NCBI GenBank assembly: GCA_002205965.3
Contig: NADL03000067.1
Coordinates: 372,001 to 436,000 of the forward strand
Origin: Kappaphycus alvarezii
Taxonomy: Eukaryota > Rhodophyta > Florideophyceae > Gigartinales > Solieriaceae
Reading direction: 5' to 3'
Length of the DNA stretch: 64,000 nt
This document shows positions 12,640 through 25,074 of this stretch, one piece after another. Both the position numbers and the translations under genes were made by a program. The notes beneath the pieces were generated by a model, which was not told the origin of the DNA, did not search any database, and saw nothing but the letters and a program-made list of their open reading frames with translations. Numbering within the stretch: position 1 is the first letter of the stretch; each line of letters begins with the position of its first letter.

Positions 12640-15600
12640 TGTGTCTTCGAAAGAGATGCAGTGAGAATATTTACTAATGTCACATGGGAGCCCTAGGATG
12701 CTACTGCTGATGAGCTGTGGGACGATTTACGTGCTAGGCTATGAAACAAGGCCCAGCCCAGCACGTTAAAGGACAAATTCGTTGATATGAAATGAAACAA
12801 GAGATATGAGTATTTTTATACGTTTGAAGACTTGTAAGGTCTGCCTCGATGGCCTTGGAGATCCCAATCTCCGACGAGATCATGGTGAATCGCTTAAAAG
12901 CAGGTCTTCCAGCCCGACTTCAAGATCAGGCCGTGCTTATATGAGTAGACTACTATACAGTGATCAACATAGTTTTGAGGCTTTCAAAGCACAGTAGATC
13001 ACTGGTAGGGAAACATGTCGCCATATATGGGAGGCTAGGACTCTGAACAAGGAAGCCGCACCCACAGGAGTCGTTTATATCCAACCCCAGGTAAATTGCT
13101 AATATTGCCACCGCAAAGGGCATATAACTCGAGACCGATTCAGGGGAAGTGAGATTTGGAGCGTCGATTTCAAAGCAAAGCACCAGGGGGAAGACTATGG
13201 GGGCCGAAAAACCTCAGCCAGGAAATAAACCCTTACAATAAATTTAAGGGTGGCAAGCGAGAGAAGGTTCGCGCTTCTAAGGTGCCTAATTTGGGGCAGG
13301 GATGGAGGAGGATAGGAAATTGGCAGTGAAAGTTACTGCATGTGGAGAAGACGCACGCTCCACGTGAGACACTGTGACTTCTTCCATTGGAGCAGATTCG
13401 GAGTGATTCCATGGAAAATGGAGAATACCGCGGCCCACCCAAGGAGTATGACGTGCTACTGATGGTAGAGGCATCCCATTCACTGAAGAAGGTTCATCAT
13501 CGCTCTACATGTGGTTACTAAGCTTTCAGGAAAAGGTTCGCGTAACGAGCACGCTTCCAGATAAGATGCTACCGGGAAGTCGGCTCTGGCGAAAACAGAA
13601 ACCCCTATTAGACCTGAAAACAGATAACACATCGATTGAGTAGGGGGGATAACCATTAGTGCTGCAGAGAATAGAAGAAGCCCAAGCGTCGGAAGATATG
13701 GAAATATTCCTGGCGTTTATTGAAGATCATGAGGTGGACAATGCGATCAATATATGGACTTTTCCAAGTTTTCTGCCTATCATGATGTAGAACGAAAATT
13801 GCGTGCCATGTCGTGGAACAGGCGAAAAATATTCAAACTTCTTGGATAGATCATAGAGATAAAGCACAGGACACCCCTCAAACAAGTTGTGTAACCGATA
13901 TGTGGGCCTATACGAAGACGCTCCCCATACGAAACCGAGATAGAGCGCAAGTATATGCAAATACTTACAGACCTCGGATTCTATAGAGTCTCTAGGGGCT
14001 ATGAACAATTCTTCGTGAAGAAGGAACATGTTGCTATGCGTATTATCTCCTATTTCCTTCATCTAAATGACGTTATCGTTACAGAATCGTATCCTATGGA
14101 AAACCTGAGAGGAATTCTGGACTGGCTAGGGCGAAAGAAGATCCTCTCTGTATTTTATCTTAAGAATGAGTTTTATCAAGCTCAGTTACATCCGTATTCG
14201 AAGCCTTTCACAGAAGTGCGCGCCGTGCTTGGTCTGTATCAATGCAACCGACTTACAATGAGGTTAAATAACTCTAAAGGCACGATTCAGCGCAAAGTGA
14301 ACAATATCCTGTGGTATGAGAAGAGCAAGGATGTCTTGGCCTTACTTGATGACACAAGCATCGGTACTAACACCAAGCGAGAGCATTTAGATTCCTAAGG
14401 GGCCATCCTGGATACCCTGAGGGAGGCGAAAATGAGACTTAAATTATCTAAGTGCTTTCATGGAATCATTTAATGGTCAGAAAAGGGCTCGAACCTTCAG
14501 ATAAGCATGAAAAGGCTATCCGGTAGTTATTGGAGCCATCATCAAGCGATGAGATGATCACTTTTCTGGGACCGGTGAACGTTTTCGCCGCTTTCGTGGA
14601 CCCTTTGGGGATAAGGCCGCCCCACTCTATGAGGTTTTGAAAGGAACAGGGTTCACAAAAAACCGCCTCCGCGAGCAACAGCTACATACACGCGGTTTGA
14701 AAATAAGTTGGTGTTAGGCGCAGCAGTAGTAATGGAGAGAATTAAAAGCAGCCCTCAGCAATCCGGAGGTCCTATCGTCACAATTCTGCGGCGCTCCAAA
14801 GAGGATAACGACCGATGCCAGTGCGTACGTTTTTGGTGTAGTACTGCTCTAGGGAGATGAAAGGAGAGTATAGCGTCCTATTTAGTTCTCAAGCAGAGTC
14901 TTGGGGAAGTCGGAATTGAATTAAGCATCTGCGGAAATGGAATATCTATCCATCGCGTATGCTCTACAAAAATGGCTTAATTACCTCCAAGGGGAGTGGT
15001 TCACAACAGTGACCGACTGTCTCTCTCCCAATTGTTTGTTCAACGTGAGTGAACCCCCGGAGAAGTTGACTCGGTAGTCTATAGCTATCCAAGACTTCTA
15101 ATTCAAGATCAAGCACCGCCACAGCCCTTTGCTAGTCATATTGGTCTCAAAACCATTGTGTCAGCGATATCATCAATGAACGCGAAGAGTCTGGAAGATC
15201 TACTGAGGAAGCAGAAGGGGAGAAGTTAGCCTAGATAATTTAATTACTTGTTAATGTGCGACCAAGAATTTCCATGTTTAGGGAGCCTTCAAATTTCCTC
15301 CTAGTCCGAAAAGCACAGGAATAGGATTTTAGGAGCCTGAGAGCTTTTGCGAGAACCAAGGGCAAATTCATGGTGGATGTGGACGGTATTCTGCAATCTG
15401 CCTGGTGTTAGGAGCTTCCAATTGTGGTACCAAAGGTAACTTTCCCGAAGGTTTTGAAATGAGTCCATGGCTCAAAGCTCAATAGCCGCTAGGGCCTGCC
15501 TGTAACTATTGCCAAAATTGTTCCTATAAATTACTAGAGGAGCATGTCCAAACAAGCAGCATAATTTATGAAGAAATTTATGCATTGAAACAGCAACCAG

Positions 15601-16080
15601 CGAAAAAGGATTCTTTTGTGCTTAAAAAATCCAAGCGCAGATTCCTACACTTAGCTATCGACATATATATCATAATAAAAAGCACAGAAAGTGGCAATAT
15701 AAAGGTCTCGACAATTGCTTATGTCTTGAATAGGTTTATCAGAGAAAATTATATCCCAAGTGAGTGTACAGAGACCTTCACTGGGCTGCTACTTGACGAA
15801 TGGATATCAATATTTGCCCTAATAGAGATTTTTCTGTCTTATGGTGGTCCAAATGTAGTCGACAGAGTGGTGAATAATCTCCTATTGTTAGGCACATATA
15901 ACGGTGCAAGCATATCCTTCCCATCAGCAAGCATGGTTCTTTCTAACGGTGAAATAGAACTTTCATTCAGGGATGCCTAAGTGTCGGACACTCGGCCCCC
16001 AGCTTGCCTCGCTGGGTAAGAGGTGATTTCAGCCGCCTGTCTCATCCTCATGATGGGTGCAAATAATCCGTATGACAATT
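12640..16080 (+). mobile_element. Ty3/gypsy-like retrotransposon fossil (gag, RT, RNase H, integrase)
   Basis: Parts run in gypsy order on the plus strand. A gag-like stretch spans about 12.66-13.0 kb, with a knuckle-like CHRKGHITRD motif near 13.1 kb. Reverse transcriptase covers about 13.95-14.6 kb (VKKEHVAMR, LNDVIVTESYPMENLRGILD, LDDTSIGT and the FLGPVNVF thumb motif). RNase H (TDASAYVFGV, ASAEMEYLSIAYALQKW) is at about 14.8-15.0 kb. The integrase zinc region and core are at about 15.42-15.98 kb, including LLDEWISIF and a GPNVVDRVV stretch after the active-site block. The open frame 15585-15980 lies in the integrase. The copy is old, with many breaks. No flanking LTR pair could be matched. 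The decayed LTR at 11.77-12.17 kb points the other way and belongs to another family. Confidence 0.85.
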
Positions 16081-16430
16081 CCCTAGGAGTTTATTAACGA
16101 AAAATCGTTTCACCGTTATGCCAAGCTAAAATTTTGCAGGAAATTGAGTGACCAGTACATATGGAAACATATTGATTGCGCTATGACAACTCATTTACGA
16201 TATTTTCCGCCTTGAAACCACATTATACAGAGCTAAGTACCCGTGGATTTAGCCTGTCGACAACGTATTGCTTGGTTCAAGTCGCAATGCTCGCGTCCAC
16301 GACAAGTCGCTTCAACTGCTCGTCACCCGAGAAGCATCTACACTAATTAGTAGAAGGAATGAAGGAACTCCCCTGAGGAAGGAGAATATGTTTTTCGACC
16401 TAGCCAGAGCATAAAACGATATGGCAAAAG

Positions 16431-16743
16431 TGTCGTAAGACCCTTCCGTTTGGCTCTTCGTTTAAACCCGACGGTAATCAACGGGGATTTGTTTGAAAAG
16501 CAATGGTTTCAATAAAGGAAGGCTCGGAAGGGGAATGGAAGGGATGGATTTCCTAGCTGAGCAACGGACTTGGTTAGTCACCGCTGCAATACTTCTCTGA
16601 TTGTTCAGTACTCGACGTACTAACGGGAAGAATGACAATAACAAATAGGGGTGAAACCCACGCGGTGCGTTGGCGAGCGCCGTCGCTGACGATTGCTATT
16701 CAAAAGCTACCGTAATGCTGTGTGCATTGCAGTGTAACAAACA
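16431..16743 (-). repeat. 3' LTR of the 16.4-20.3 kb element
   Basis: This 313-bp copy aligns along its length with 19968-20277, sharing GGCTCTTCGTTTAAACC, CAATACTTCTCTGATT and TGTGCATTGCAGTGTAA. On the minus strand it begins TGTTTGTTACACTGC and ends CTTACGACA. Confidence 0.88.
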
Positions 16744-16750
16744 CTCCCCC
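16744..16750 (-). promoter_or_regulatory. Polypurine tract of the compact LTR element
   Basis: The minus strand reads GGGGGAG directly before the TGTTTG start of the 3' LTR. This is the usual priming site for plus-strand DNA synthesis in LTR elements. Confidence 0.7.
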
Positions 16751-19700
16751 GCTTGCGAAAAATGCGCCGTGTGGTAGTCCCTCAATACTTCAAAAACTAT
16801 AAAACTTTTTCCAGGTAGGTTCCCACTGTACAGAAGTGACCGGGTGTCGTTGCTGTTTTCGAAAAAAATAGGTCCCGATCAAAACCACAAGAAAAAACTC
16901 GAAATACGTTATTCTTTTGATTGTGTGAATGCGCGATGCTGGCAGCAGACTCAAAACAGTATAAATATCATATTGTGTCTCGCGTATGGGTTGCAGTTTG
17001 GTTCCCCATGATCGTGCCAGCGTTCTAAGCGATGGTAGCCACCTGTTTCAAACTTGATCACCAGATAAGATGCCAATCAACAGTCGAGATGATGGGTTGG
17101 AAGGATTGAAGTGAAGCAGGTAGATGCAAGGAGGAGAATGGGAGAACTCTAAGCTGAGTTTGGCCTGCTTTTTCAGATGAGGAGGAACCGGTCATAAAAC
17201 GTCCGGCGGCGAAGAGGAGAAGAAAGAACAGGCCGGAATTTTACGAGAACAGGGATATAAAGGTGATGTTAAGTTGCGGAAGATGTGTTGGTGTGGGGTC
17301 TGCGAAGTCGGATTGGCTCGCATGTATCACGAGATACTACCGTATTGAGAATAACTAGATCAAAATACAGGACGATGGTCTTCGGTTGCTTCTCTTTTGA
17401 AACATCAACTTGACAGCTGAGGGTGGTTGGCCAATCTTTTGTGAAGTCGGTTGGAGGAGGTATTGTGATATGGACAAGTCGTACTATATTCTGCGAGAGT
17501 TGAGGCAGTACTGCCGCAGATATTCAGGGATACCAGTGATAATTGGGGGCCCGGGAGCGATAGAAGCCTGCATGGAGCTGAGAGCTTACAAGCCCGATGA
17601 TATATCGGGCCAGTTGCGAGGAGGGACTTTATTGATTGTGTTCCAGCTGCTCTTCTGAATGGGATGTTGTGCGTCGACGGGAATGAGGAAGCAGAGCGGG
17701 CGTTTCTACAGCTTCTTAATGATTTTTGACGTTCAATATGAATGTAGGAGTGTTTCGTCGTTTATCTGGTCATAGGAATGAACCAGTCATCCATGTACGC
17801 GACTTTTCCGTTTTGCAATATGGAAGGGACACGGTGAACTAATCGGTCGGATACAGTACAGGGGATTGAAGATTCTCAGTCCGTGACGTCCAACCCAAGG
17901 AGAGCTGTTATATCAGCGTCAACGATGTCCAATTCAACAAAGATATGGGGTGCACATGAGTTGTGCGGAGCGATAACGAAATTCTTCCTATGGGTGGGTA
18001 TGAGTAATCGGCAAAGTGGAACGAATTTTGGGAAGAGTGGGGCCTTCCTGTTGTGAATGAAGAACGATGTGAAGATACAGTTGAGCTCTCTTAGACCAAC
18101 GCAACAATTTAGGGCTCCAATATCGCAGAGAAACCCATGTGGGCGTCGGTTACGAACTTCATGAACTGGGTCTTGAACTGATATGTCTGTCATAAATATC
18201 CTTGGTTCTTGAGACGTGAGAAGCGGGGCCGTAGGGCGTTGATCAGGTAATTTTTAGGTAGATCCCTTATAATTATCGAGAAGTAGCGGCAAGGGTGCTG
18301 TAGCAGCTTCGATATGACTTGTAACTATGTCCGAGTCCATTGTTTCTATTGTGTCGGTTGATTCAAGGGCGAAATAGTGGTATCGAGACTGAAGCGGTCG
18401 AAAGGGTCCTCTTTATCTTCCTTTAGAATCAAATCTAACACGTCCATCTCTGACTTCTAATTTATGAGCAGAGTTTCGGTTTGCTGCTCGGTGGGAGATT
18501 CAGATTATTCCTCTTCCCCTCGGATTAAGTCTGTCAGCACATCATCCGATGATTCCCCCCATTGCAATAGATTGCGTGCAAATGCAGCAACAGAAGCAAG
18601 AGCGCATCTTTGGAGCGCCCAACTAGGCGCACCACCTTTTTCAAATTCTTCCTTCTTGTAATGTCTAGTAGCCTTGGAGGGCTGGTTTAGACGGTATTGT
18701 TGTTTTGGAGAGCGATGATAAGAACGATTGCTCGAATGAGGGTGTCTACCGTACCTTTTCAGATGTGTCTGATGTTCTCGGTCTTACACAATCATGTCAG
18801 TGAAATTGCCAGCATCGAGTTCTTGAGTTCCCGTGAGCATTTCGAGCTGGCGAACATTCTGGATCGACTCGTGCAGAGTAATAACGAACTTGTTGAAAGA
18901 CTAGCCTTCCGTTGAAAGAGTAGCCTTGCGAATTGATACTCTGAATTTTAATCCGAGACCAGGCCTGGTATTCCATTACGTGAATAATCAGCTCGCTGGG
19001 ACCGCTTAATTGAATACTGAAAAGCGTTGACGTCGAAAAATCTGAGAGTCTCGTGGACTTAACAGCAAATGTGTCCTGAAAACTTCATGCCTTTAAACAT
19101 TTGTTGGATGTAATTGACCTTGCAACGTCATCACTGTTTCGGGATGGTTGCTCTCCAGAAGATTGACATCAGGGTTGTTTCTCGGAAGTTCGGCGTGTTC
19201 GCGACTCGTCTCTGCATGTTCTGAGGTTTCCAGAAAAAGATGTGGCGGCACTCGTTGGATTAGCTTTACTGACATTGTCATTGCGATACCTTGGCTTCTA
19301 ATCATTGCTTCACCTACGGGAGGGGCAAGTTCCGGCGTTGTCTGTCTTTCACCAGAGCTTCCTGTGCTGAAAGTCTCAGTGCAAATACCAGTCATACTGT
19401 TGAGTGTCCGGTTATTCTTGTCCTTGAACTTTCGGATGATCAAGGATGCTAATTCTGCCTTGCAATCCATAAAGTAGCATAACCATGCCGGAAGTCGGAA
19501 ACGCTTGTCCGCTCTTTCAGGGATCGTTAGATGTATTCTGTTCATGAAATCTTCCGGATAGCTGAGAACGATTAAAAATCCGCGACACTGAACAACAAAC
19601 GAAAAGGAAACATAAAGGATCGAAAATACTTCTCGGAGAACGTCAAGTTAGATTGCGATAAAATTCTGCCACTTCTATGGGGTTACGGATAATCAAATAT

Positions 19701-19967
19701 GCTTTTTGGCGAGATAGACCTTTCCTTGTCGATTCCTAGGCCGTATAGATCGAGAATAGACTTTGCGGCGAGCAAAACTCGTTCACAGTACTCATCTTTG
19801 ATGCGTGCGACGCTTATCATTCTAGTGATTTTTTCACGTATGGCCTTTAATGTCGCGACGTATATCGGGAAAATTGTGGCGGTTGATCGAAACCTTTTGC
19901 GAAGATCGTGAGAAAAGGTCGAAGGAGAAATTAATGTAGCCAAAAGGAAGGAGTCTTGAATCCGGAT

Positions 19968-20277
19968 TGTCTTAAGACCCGCCCTTTTGGCTCTTCGTTT
20001 AAACCTGGCGGAAACCAAAGGGATTTTTTGGAACAGCAATTGTTTCGATAAAATAAGTTTTAAAGTAGGCTAGGACGGACGGCTTACCTGAACAACGGAC
20101 TTTGTTAGTCAACTCTGCAATACTTCTCTGATTTTTCGGTCTTTGAATGAACTTACAGGAATAAGGACAGGAAATAAATAGGGTGTGAGACCCACACGGT
20201 ATGTTGGCGATCGCCGTCGCTGGCAAGTGACATTCACAAGATACTGTAATGCGATGTGCATTGCAGTGTAAAATACA
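19968..20277 (-). repeat. 5' LTR of the 16.4-20.3 kb element
   Basis: This 310-bp copy is the partner of 16431-16743. The two have diverged clearly by point changes and small length differences, which implies an old insertion. On the minus strand it begins TGTATTTTACACTGC and ends CTTAAGACA. Confidence 0.88.
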
Positions 20278-20282
20278 AAAAG

Positions 20283-21950
20283 AAGGCAATGCCACCAGGG
20301 TCAGGAGACAATTCGCGGCTTCTGTAGGCTTCAGCCGCATACGCTTCCTGTTGTTCCATCCATACTGTACAAGTGGTGAGAAGATATAGTACATTAACGG
20401 ATACTTTGCAAGTCACAGGGAGGATAAGGGTACAGTTGTAGAGTGGGAAAAATACTGTTGAGTGTCTCGGTAGGGTACAATCGCATACTGTACAAGGTCA
20501 GCAAATGGGTTCTTCTGTCGGGAGAGTCGGCGTAGCGTAAGGGAACGATAGCGGAGATGAACAATAGCGTAGGGGGCGACGGCTTAATTTATGCGTACGC
20601 AGTCACCCCGATAAGGTAGGGTATGCTTTCAATGATTCGCATTTAGTTTGTGACCTGTGGATGTGGCAGCGGAAACAGGTTGCAGGGGCTGAACTCGAGT
20701 TTATTTTGTCAGTTTGGGTTAGCGCATTTGGCAGGGACTGGGAAAGCAGGGACACCTTTGCGTACGAATTGCAACCGGACGCGCAGAGGAAGTGCGGCGG
20801 GGAATTTACTCCCAGAAAATGAAGGAAAGGGACCGAACCAGCCGAAAAGCCGATGTTCAGAGGAATTTTAAATACTTATTAAACTCTTCCCTAACTCAAA
20901 AGAGTTAGACACAGCTCATGACCGCATCACCACATAGAGTCATGCCTACAACAGCGGCAACACCAATGCAACCGCAACGATGGAAAGCATTCAGCCAGCA
21001 ACTGCAGTTACCAACGAGTCCGTTTGGATGTTAGTGGAGCTACTGCAGGAGCTGTTTGTGTCGGAAGACTCGCTGGGACTAAAAAGAACAAGGGATAGTT
21101 GGAAAGGGAGACTGCAGTAAAACTGAGGGCTGATTTGCGGATCGCGAGGGAGTTCTCTTGGGCCGCCATGCATAAGTTGTAAAGGCTGGATGGAACGGTG
21201 GTTGAAGTCTAGCTCATAGGGGAGATGAGGGGCCGGCAGATGAGATGGTTGCCGGGCAAGATAGTAGTGGACGAACTGGTCGGAAGGGCTGGGACAAAGA
21301 GAAAGAGGAGTCATATGCCCGGAATGGCAACTCGGGAGCAACAGGACGGCCTGTATTCTAATTTGTTTGATTTTGTTGATTTCTCTTAATGTGATTTTGA
21401 TGATTTTTGTTTTTTGTTTTATGTGGAGGAATAGTGTCCAAAGGACAAGCAAATGTACTTGTATGAGTGCAAATGATTGTTCGAAAACACATAGATTTTT
21501 TAATTAAAATTATACCTTGGTGTGCTGAATCCTTGGAGACTAACATCCCCTAACTATAAAAGAAGTATTTCCATCCCCATTCACAAAATTTCTGTGGCCT
21601 AGTGGGCCTCAAGTATAGAATGGAAAATAAATCGTGAGTCCGACTTGCTGCGCTCCACAGGAGGTCAAAAACTTCCTTCAGGAAGGTCGATATTTCTGCG
21701 ACAGCTGTAACCTCGGTTTGCTTAGCGCACCCACTTGAACATGAGCAGAGGGGTTAATTCACTGGTCACTCATAAGAAGAACTCCATAGTTATGTATGCT
21801 AATTATGCAAGTCGAACAACGCGAACAGAAATATAGGCTGTTATAGTCAAGGACTCAATTTTTTTAATTTTTGCTCAGTCAGCCTACAAAGAATGTAAGC
21901 ATAGACAATTAAACATTACTATAGAGTAGTACAAAGCATCATCTAATTAT
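20283..21950. other. Intergenic stretch with one gag-like or unknown broken frame
   Basis: No confident gene was found. The plus strand near 20.98-21.12 kb reads LVELLQELFVSEDSLGLKRT, which could be part of an old gag or host protein. On the minus strand 20991-21452 is open for 153 codons, but its composition looks like a shadow frame. Near 21.65-21.74 kb the plus strand reads GRYFCDSCNLGLL, a CxxC pair of unknown origin. Several GTACAG motifs occur at 20.37-20.5 kb. Confidence 0.4.
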
Positions 21951-21954
21951 GACA

Positions 21955-23650
21955 GAAGTGGACATATCGCGTAAGTGGTTTTGAAAGCAGTTACTCCTGT
22001 CTCTGAATGGCATATCCAAACCTCTTTGTTCAGTTTCAGGCACTCAGAGCAGAATTTTGTACTTCTTGTCAGATTTGCAAATTTGCATCTGCTTTGAAAC
22101 GCCGCTTTCGTTGGGCCCATTGGTCCTTTGCGCCTTTTCACTGTGGGCACCAATGGATTCCAGTACCGCAGGCCAATGAGGGAATAGAATGCCTCTGGAA
22201 TCAATGTCAGATCTGCGGAGGAAATAGCATCAAATGAATTGTCAATGAGTTGCTCTGCAAGTTTTGCATAAAATCTTTTTGCGACATGCAATTTCTTGCA
22301 CCCATCAAACCTTGTATAGCAGCCATGAGTAAATGATGCAAATTGCAAGCAAAGATGTATTAACCCTTAACGACCAATCATTGACTTCGAATTTCTTCTC
22401 CAATCCAAGATCATCCTGTCTGCATCTGTTATGCCTGTCAATCTGGGAGCAATTTCATAGTATGTGCTGACAACCGCTGGGCTGGAATTTCCAATTCCGC
22501 AAGCACCATTTCATTGTCAGTAAATCTCTAACGAGATTTTCTGATAGGCTCAGATGGAATTGCTGCACCGGAAGTACTGACGAAATATCTTCTGTCTCTA
22601 TCCATTCACAAACGGCCATCATAGAAGGATGGCTTTCCGTCCTCGAACTTACCATAGAGATATAATCTCCACGCCTAAAAAGTTCCATTCCTGAAAAAAT
22701 GACATAGCAAACTGCCTTGTAACCTTCTTGACGACACCTGCAACCTCAGTCCATATTCGAAAAGTTCACTTGCTGTAGCCGCGGGAGTAAATGCAGAGTC
22801 TGCACAAACAAGTCGTTTTAACTGAAACCAAGGCTTCGTAAGGCGAAGAAAAATAGCAGTACTATGACGGAAATTCGAATCGTAGCGCCGATTACTGCTG
22901 TCAGATGCTGACAAAACAATCTCCAAATTCAATGCAATTCCACTGAGACCACAGCAAGCAGTCTTGATTTAACATCCGTTTTCATGCTTACGGTCCATAG
23001 CGACATAGTGCGGGAGTCCTTCTGACATCCAGTTTCCCCTAATTCCGTACCAGCGCGGCAAGCTTTCATCCACGCAAATTCTCTCCGATGAAGACGCACT
23101 TGACTTCCTATGCCGTTTTATGTCCTCCACGGGTCCGCTGACCAAAGGCCATCTTCTGTCAGTGCTTTCAGTTTCCGTGTAGCGACTAAACGTAATACAT
23201 GAGACCTGTGCTTCGAAACGGTTCCTCGAAATTATTTTTCCAAACACCGCCAATGTAATGTATTTGGATGTAGACTGTGTACTCCAAAGTGACTTTCCGC
23301 TTGTGAACTCGGATCTGCATAGCAATATGAGAATTCCAAGAAACTTTGGGATTTCACCAGCTGTTTCATGCATGGGCCCACCATTAGCGAATTCCCGGTT
23401 TGTAAATTCGGTAATTTTTGGAAAGGTGTTCGAGGGAAAAATGCAAAGGAAAGAAGCCTACGGGGTATTCCATACTCTATATGACCTTGAATGTACGTGT
23501 CACCTGCTGGACCAATAACCATTCATGGCCGATGTGCCGTTGATCCATTCAACGGTAATAATACCCCCTGATTGGTCCAAATTTTTCCATACACGTCTTT
23601 GAATACCTCTGCTACTCCGACCATCCCATTTGCTTCTTCTCGAGGTTCTT
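21955..23650 (-). pseudogene. PiggyBac-like (DDE_Tnp_1_7) transposase, broken
   Basis: On the minus strand most of a piggyBac-type transposase can be followed from about 23.5 kb down to 21.96 kb. The N-terminal half holds FLGILILLCRSEF and LWSTQSTSKYI. The first catalytic Asp region is ICVDESLPRWYG, followed by GNWMSEGLPHYVAMDRKHENGC (near 23.0 kb). The second is LVCADSAF (near 22.8 kb). A stretch near 22.44 kb (YYEIAPRLTGITDADRMIL) aligns with the family's YYxxCxxIDxHNRxRQDDL block. The C-terminal part (22348-21947) ends in a Cys-rich CKFANLTRSTKFCSECLKLN tail like the usual zinc-ribbon end. It is not functional: a TAA replaces the expected Glu codon just after HENGC (about 22969), and several frame changes separate the open pieces 23232-23522, 22969-23373, 22675-22932, 22455-22688 and 21947-22348. 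TTAA target duplications and terminal repeats were not located. Confidence 0.88.
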
Positions 23651-23659
23651 ATTCTTAAG

Positions 23660-24640
23660 GTTAACGATTCGGTAGCTCGATCAGGGCAGCAGATGCCTCT
23701 ATTTCATTGGATGTTGCTGGGTCACCTTCATATGCTTCTCCTGGCTTGATGTTGCAAGTTTCAAGCTGACACGCGTGTCCTGTCCTGAATGGACCAGTCT
23801 GCGGTGACCGTATTCTGACGCCTTCCGGTATATTTTTCAATATGATGCTGACCACAGTTCCGTTGACGCGCTTACTTTTCCAAAGAGAACAGAACAGTCG
23901 CCTACACCCAGCCGCTGACGTAACAAGGGTTGTTCGAGTTTTGACAAGGTTTCCGGGCTGATGACGGGGTCATTTGGATTCGTTATTTTTGGTTAAATTT
24001 TGCGATGTTTACAAACTTATTGTGTGATCGGTTAAACATTTGAGGTGTAAACTCCAAATCTTTGCAAAGTTTAACTACCTGAGGGTGCTACTAGATTTAT
24101 TGGACAGCTAATTGTGTCATTCTGTAATTTTTTATATAAACTGTTGCCGTTAGGACTATGGACTCATGAGCATTTGGACTCATATGAGTACAGTTGTCCT
24201 TCCGGGCACTAGGGTCGCGCAAGGGGTATTCCGGGCACAAGTGTTGCGCTGTGTACAGCACTTGTGCCTTCAGCCTAGTAGAGTAGCGGTTGCCTCATCT
24301 GAACGTTGATAGATCTTGCATATGCGTTAGTGCATGCACTCGTAGCAAATGCGGTAATTGCACTTGATGCATTTAAGTACGCAGTGGTAATAACTTTAGG
24401 TAAACTTGCGATTCCATGTAAAGGTACCCCACCGGGCCCACTAGGACCCGTGACGCATCAGTGATTATAAGTGCAGCATCCATGGTCCGTGGTTTACACC
24501 ACCAATAACCGAGGTGTAATAGTACTTTACTATACTGTACTGTATTGTACTGTAAGCATTTGTTGATAAAGTGCCCTATTAGTTTATTGTTGGTTTATCA
24601 ATAATGAACGCCGCAGTCTTTAAAAATGGGATGAATTTTG
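23660..24640. other. Intergenic stretch with hairpins, no recognised gene
   Basis: A minus frame at 23661-23855 could be an N-terminal extension of the transposase, but no motif supports this. A hairpin GCACAAGTG...CACTTGTGC spans 24235-24267. A run of TACTGTACTG motifs lies at 24530-24555. Confidence 0.4.
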
Positions 24641-24900
24641 TGGTGCTTTATTGATTAGAAGTGTGCAACGTCTTTGAAAATAAAGTTTGAATCGGATGAT
24701 TACACTTGACGTGTTGCCAGTTTGGTTGATCTGCGGACATTCGTATGTTTTTGGTCCGAAAAATTTTAACTTTCGACTCTGTCGTACGGCACATTGCCGA
24801 ATGGTCTCCTCCCGGAGTGTCGTGAAGCGCCCAATGTTCCATAGTTCTATCCTTTGCTTTGGTTTATCAGCGTTGGATACCAAAAGGCCGTAGAACGTAT
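24640..24900 (-). repeat. Fragment of RLE-type retroelement N-terminal region (copy a)
   Basis: The minus strand reads SNADKPKQRIELWNIGRF followed by EETIRQCAVRQSRKLKFF. The same protein pattern occurs at 24955-25065 (minus) and 25075-25250 (plus), so this is a repeat with conserved reading. By analogy with copy c, which leads into a reverse transcriptase, it is the region upstream of the RT domain. Confidence 0.65.
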
Positions 24901-24954
24901 GTAGCACACACATAGTACAAAGGGAATTTTGCTTTCCTATGTCGATGGACTGAA

Positions 24955-25070
24955 GAACAGAGTGTCATGAACTGCTCAGTATTCCATAGTTCTATCCTAT
25001 GCATCAGTCTATCGGCGTTGGATACCAAATGGCTGTAGCACAGAGAAAGAACACGTAGTAGTACAAAGGT
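24955..25070 (-). repeat. Fragment of RLE-type retroelement N-terminal region (copy b)
   Basis: The minus strand reads SNADRLMHRIELWNTEQFMTL, a second and shorter copy of the repeat in 24640-24900. It stands head-to-head with copy c, which starts at about 25075 on the plus strand. Confidence 0.6.
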
Positions 25071-25074
25071 CTTT

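Larger units (their letters stand above)
16431..20277 (-). mobile_element. Compact LTR retrotransposon fossil with both LTRs, gag and protease only
   Basis: Two direct repeats (16431-16743 and 19968-20277) bound a 3.85-kb element. Each reads TG...CA on the minus strand, and AAAAG flanks the element on both sides (16426-16430 and 20278-20282) as a 5-bp target duplication. On the minus strand a purine tract GGGGGAG (16750-16744) sits exactly before the 3' LTR, which fixes the coding strand. Open frames at 19683-20039 and 19093-19545 lie where gag is expected. The frame 17876-18193 carries a retropepsin-like part (GFLCDIGALNCCVGLRELN then ELDIVDADITALLGLDV). No reverse transcriptase or integrase motif was seen, and 3.2 kb of interior is too short for a full pol, so it is probably a non-autonomous element. 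It is broken in a few places. Confidence 0.85.

Noticed and set aside
12640-20277. Idea that the gypsy-like fossil and the 16.4-20.3 kb element form one element
   Set aside because: They lie on opposite strands, and the second has its own LTR pair and target duplication that exclude the first.
20991-21452. Minus-strand 153-codon open frame
   Set aside because: It has no motif. The opposite strand shows a more protein-like stretch (LVELLQELFVSEDS), and the low-complexity start comes from a T-rich run.
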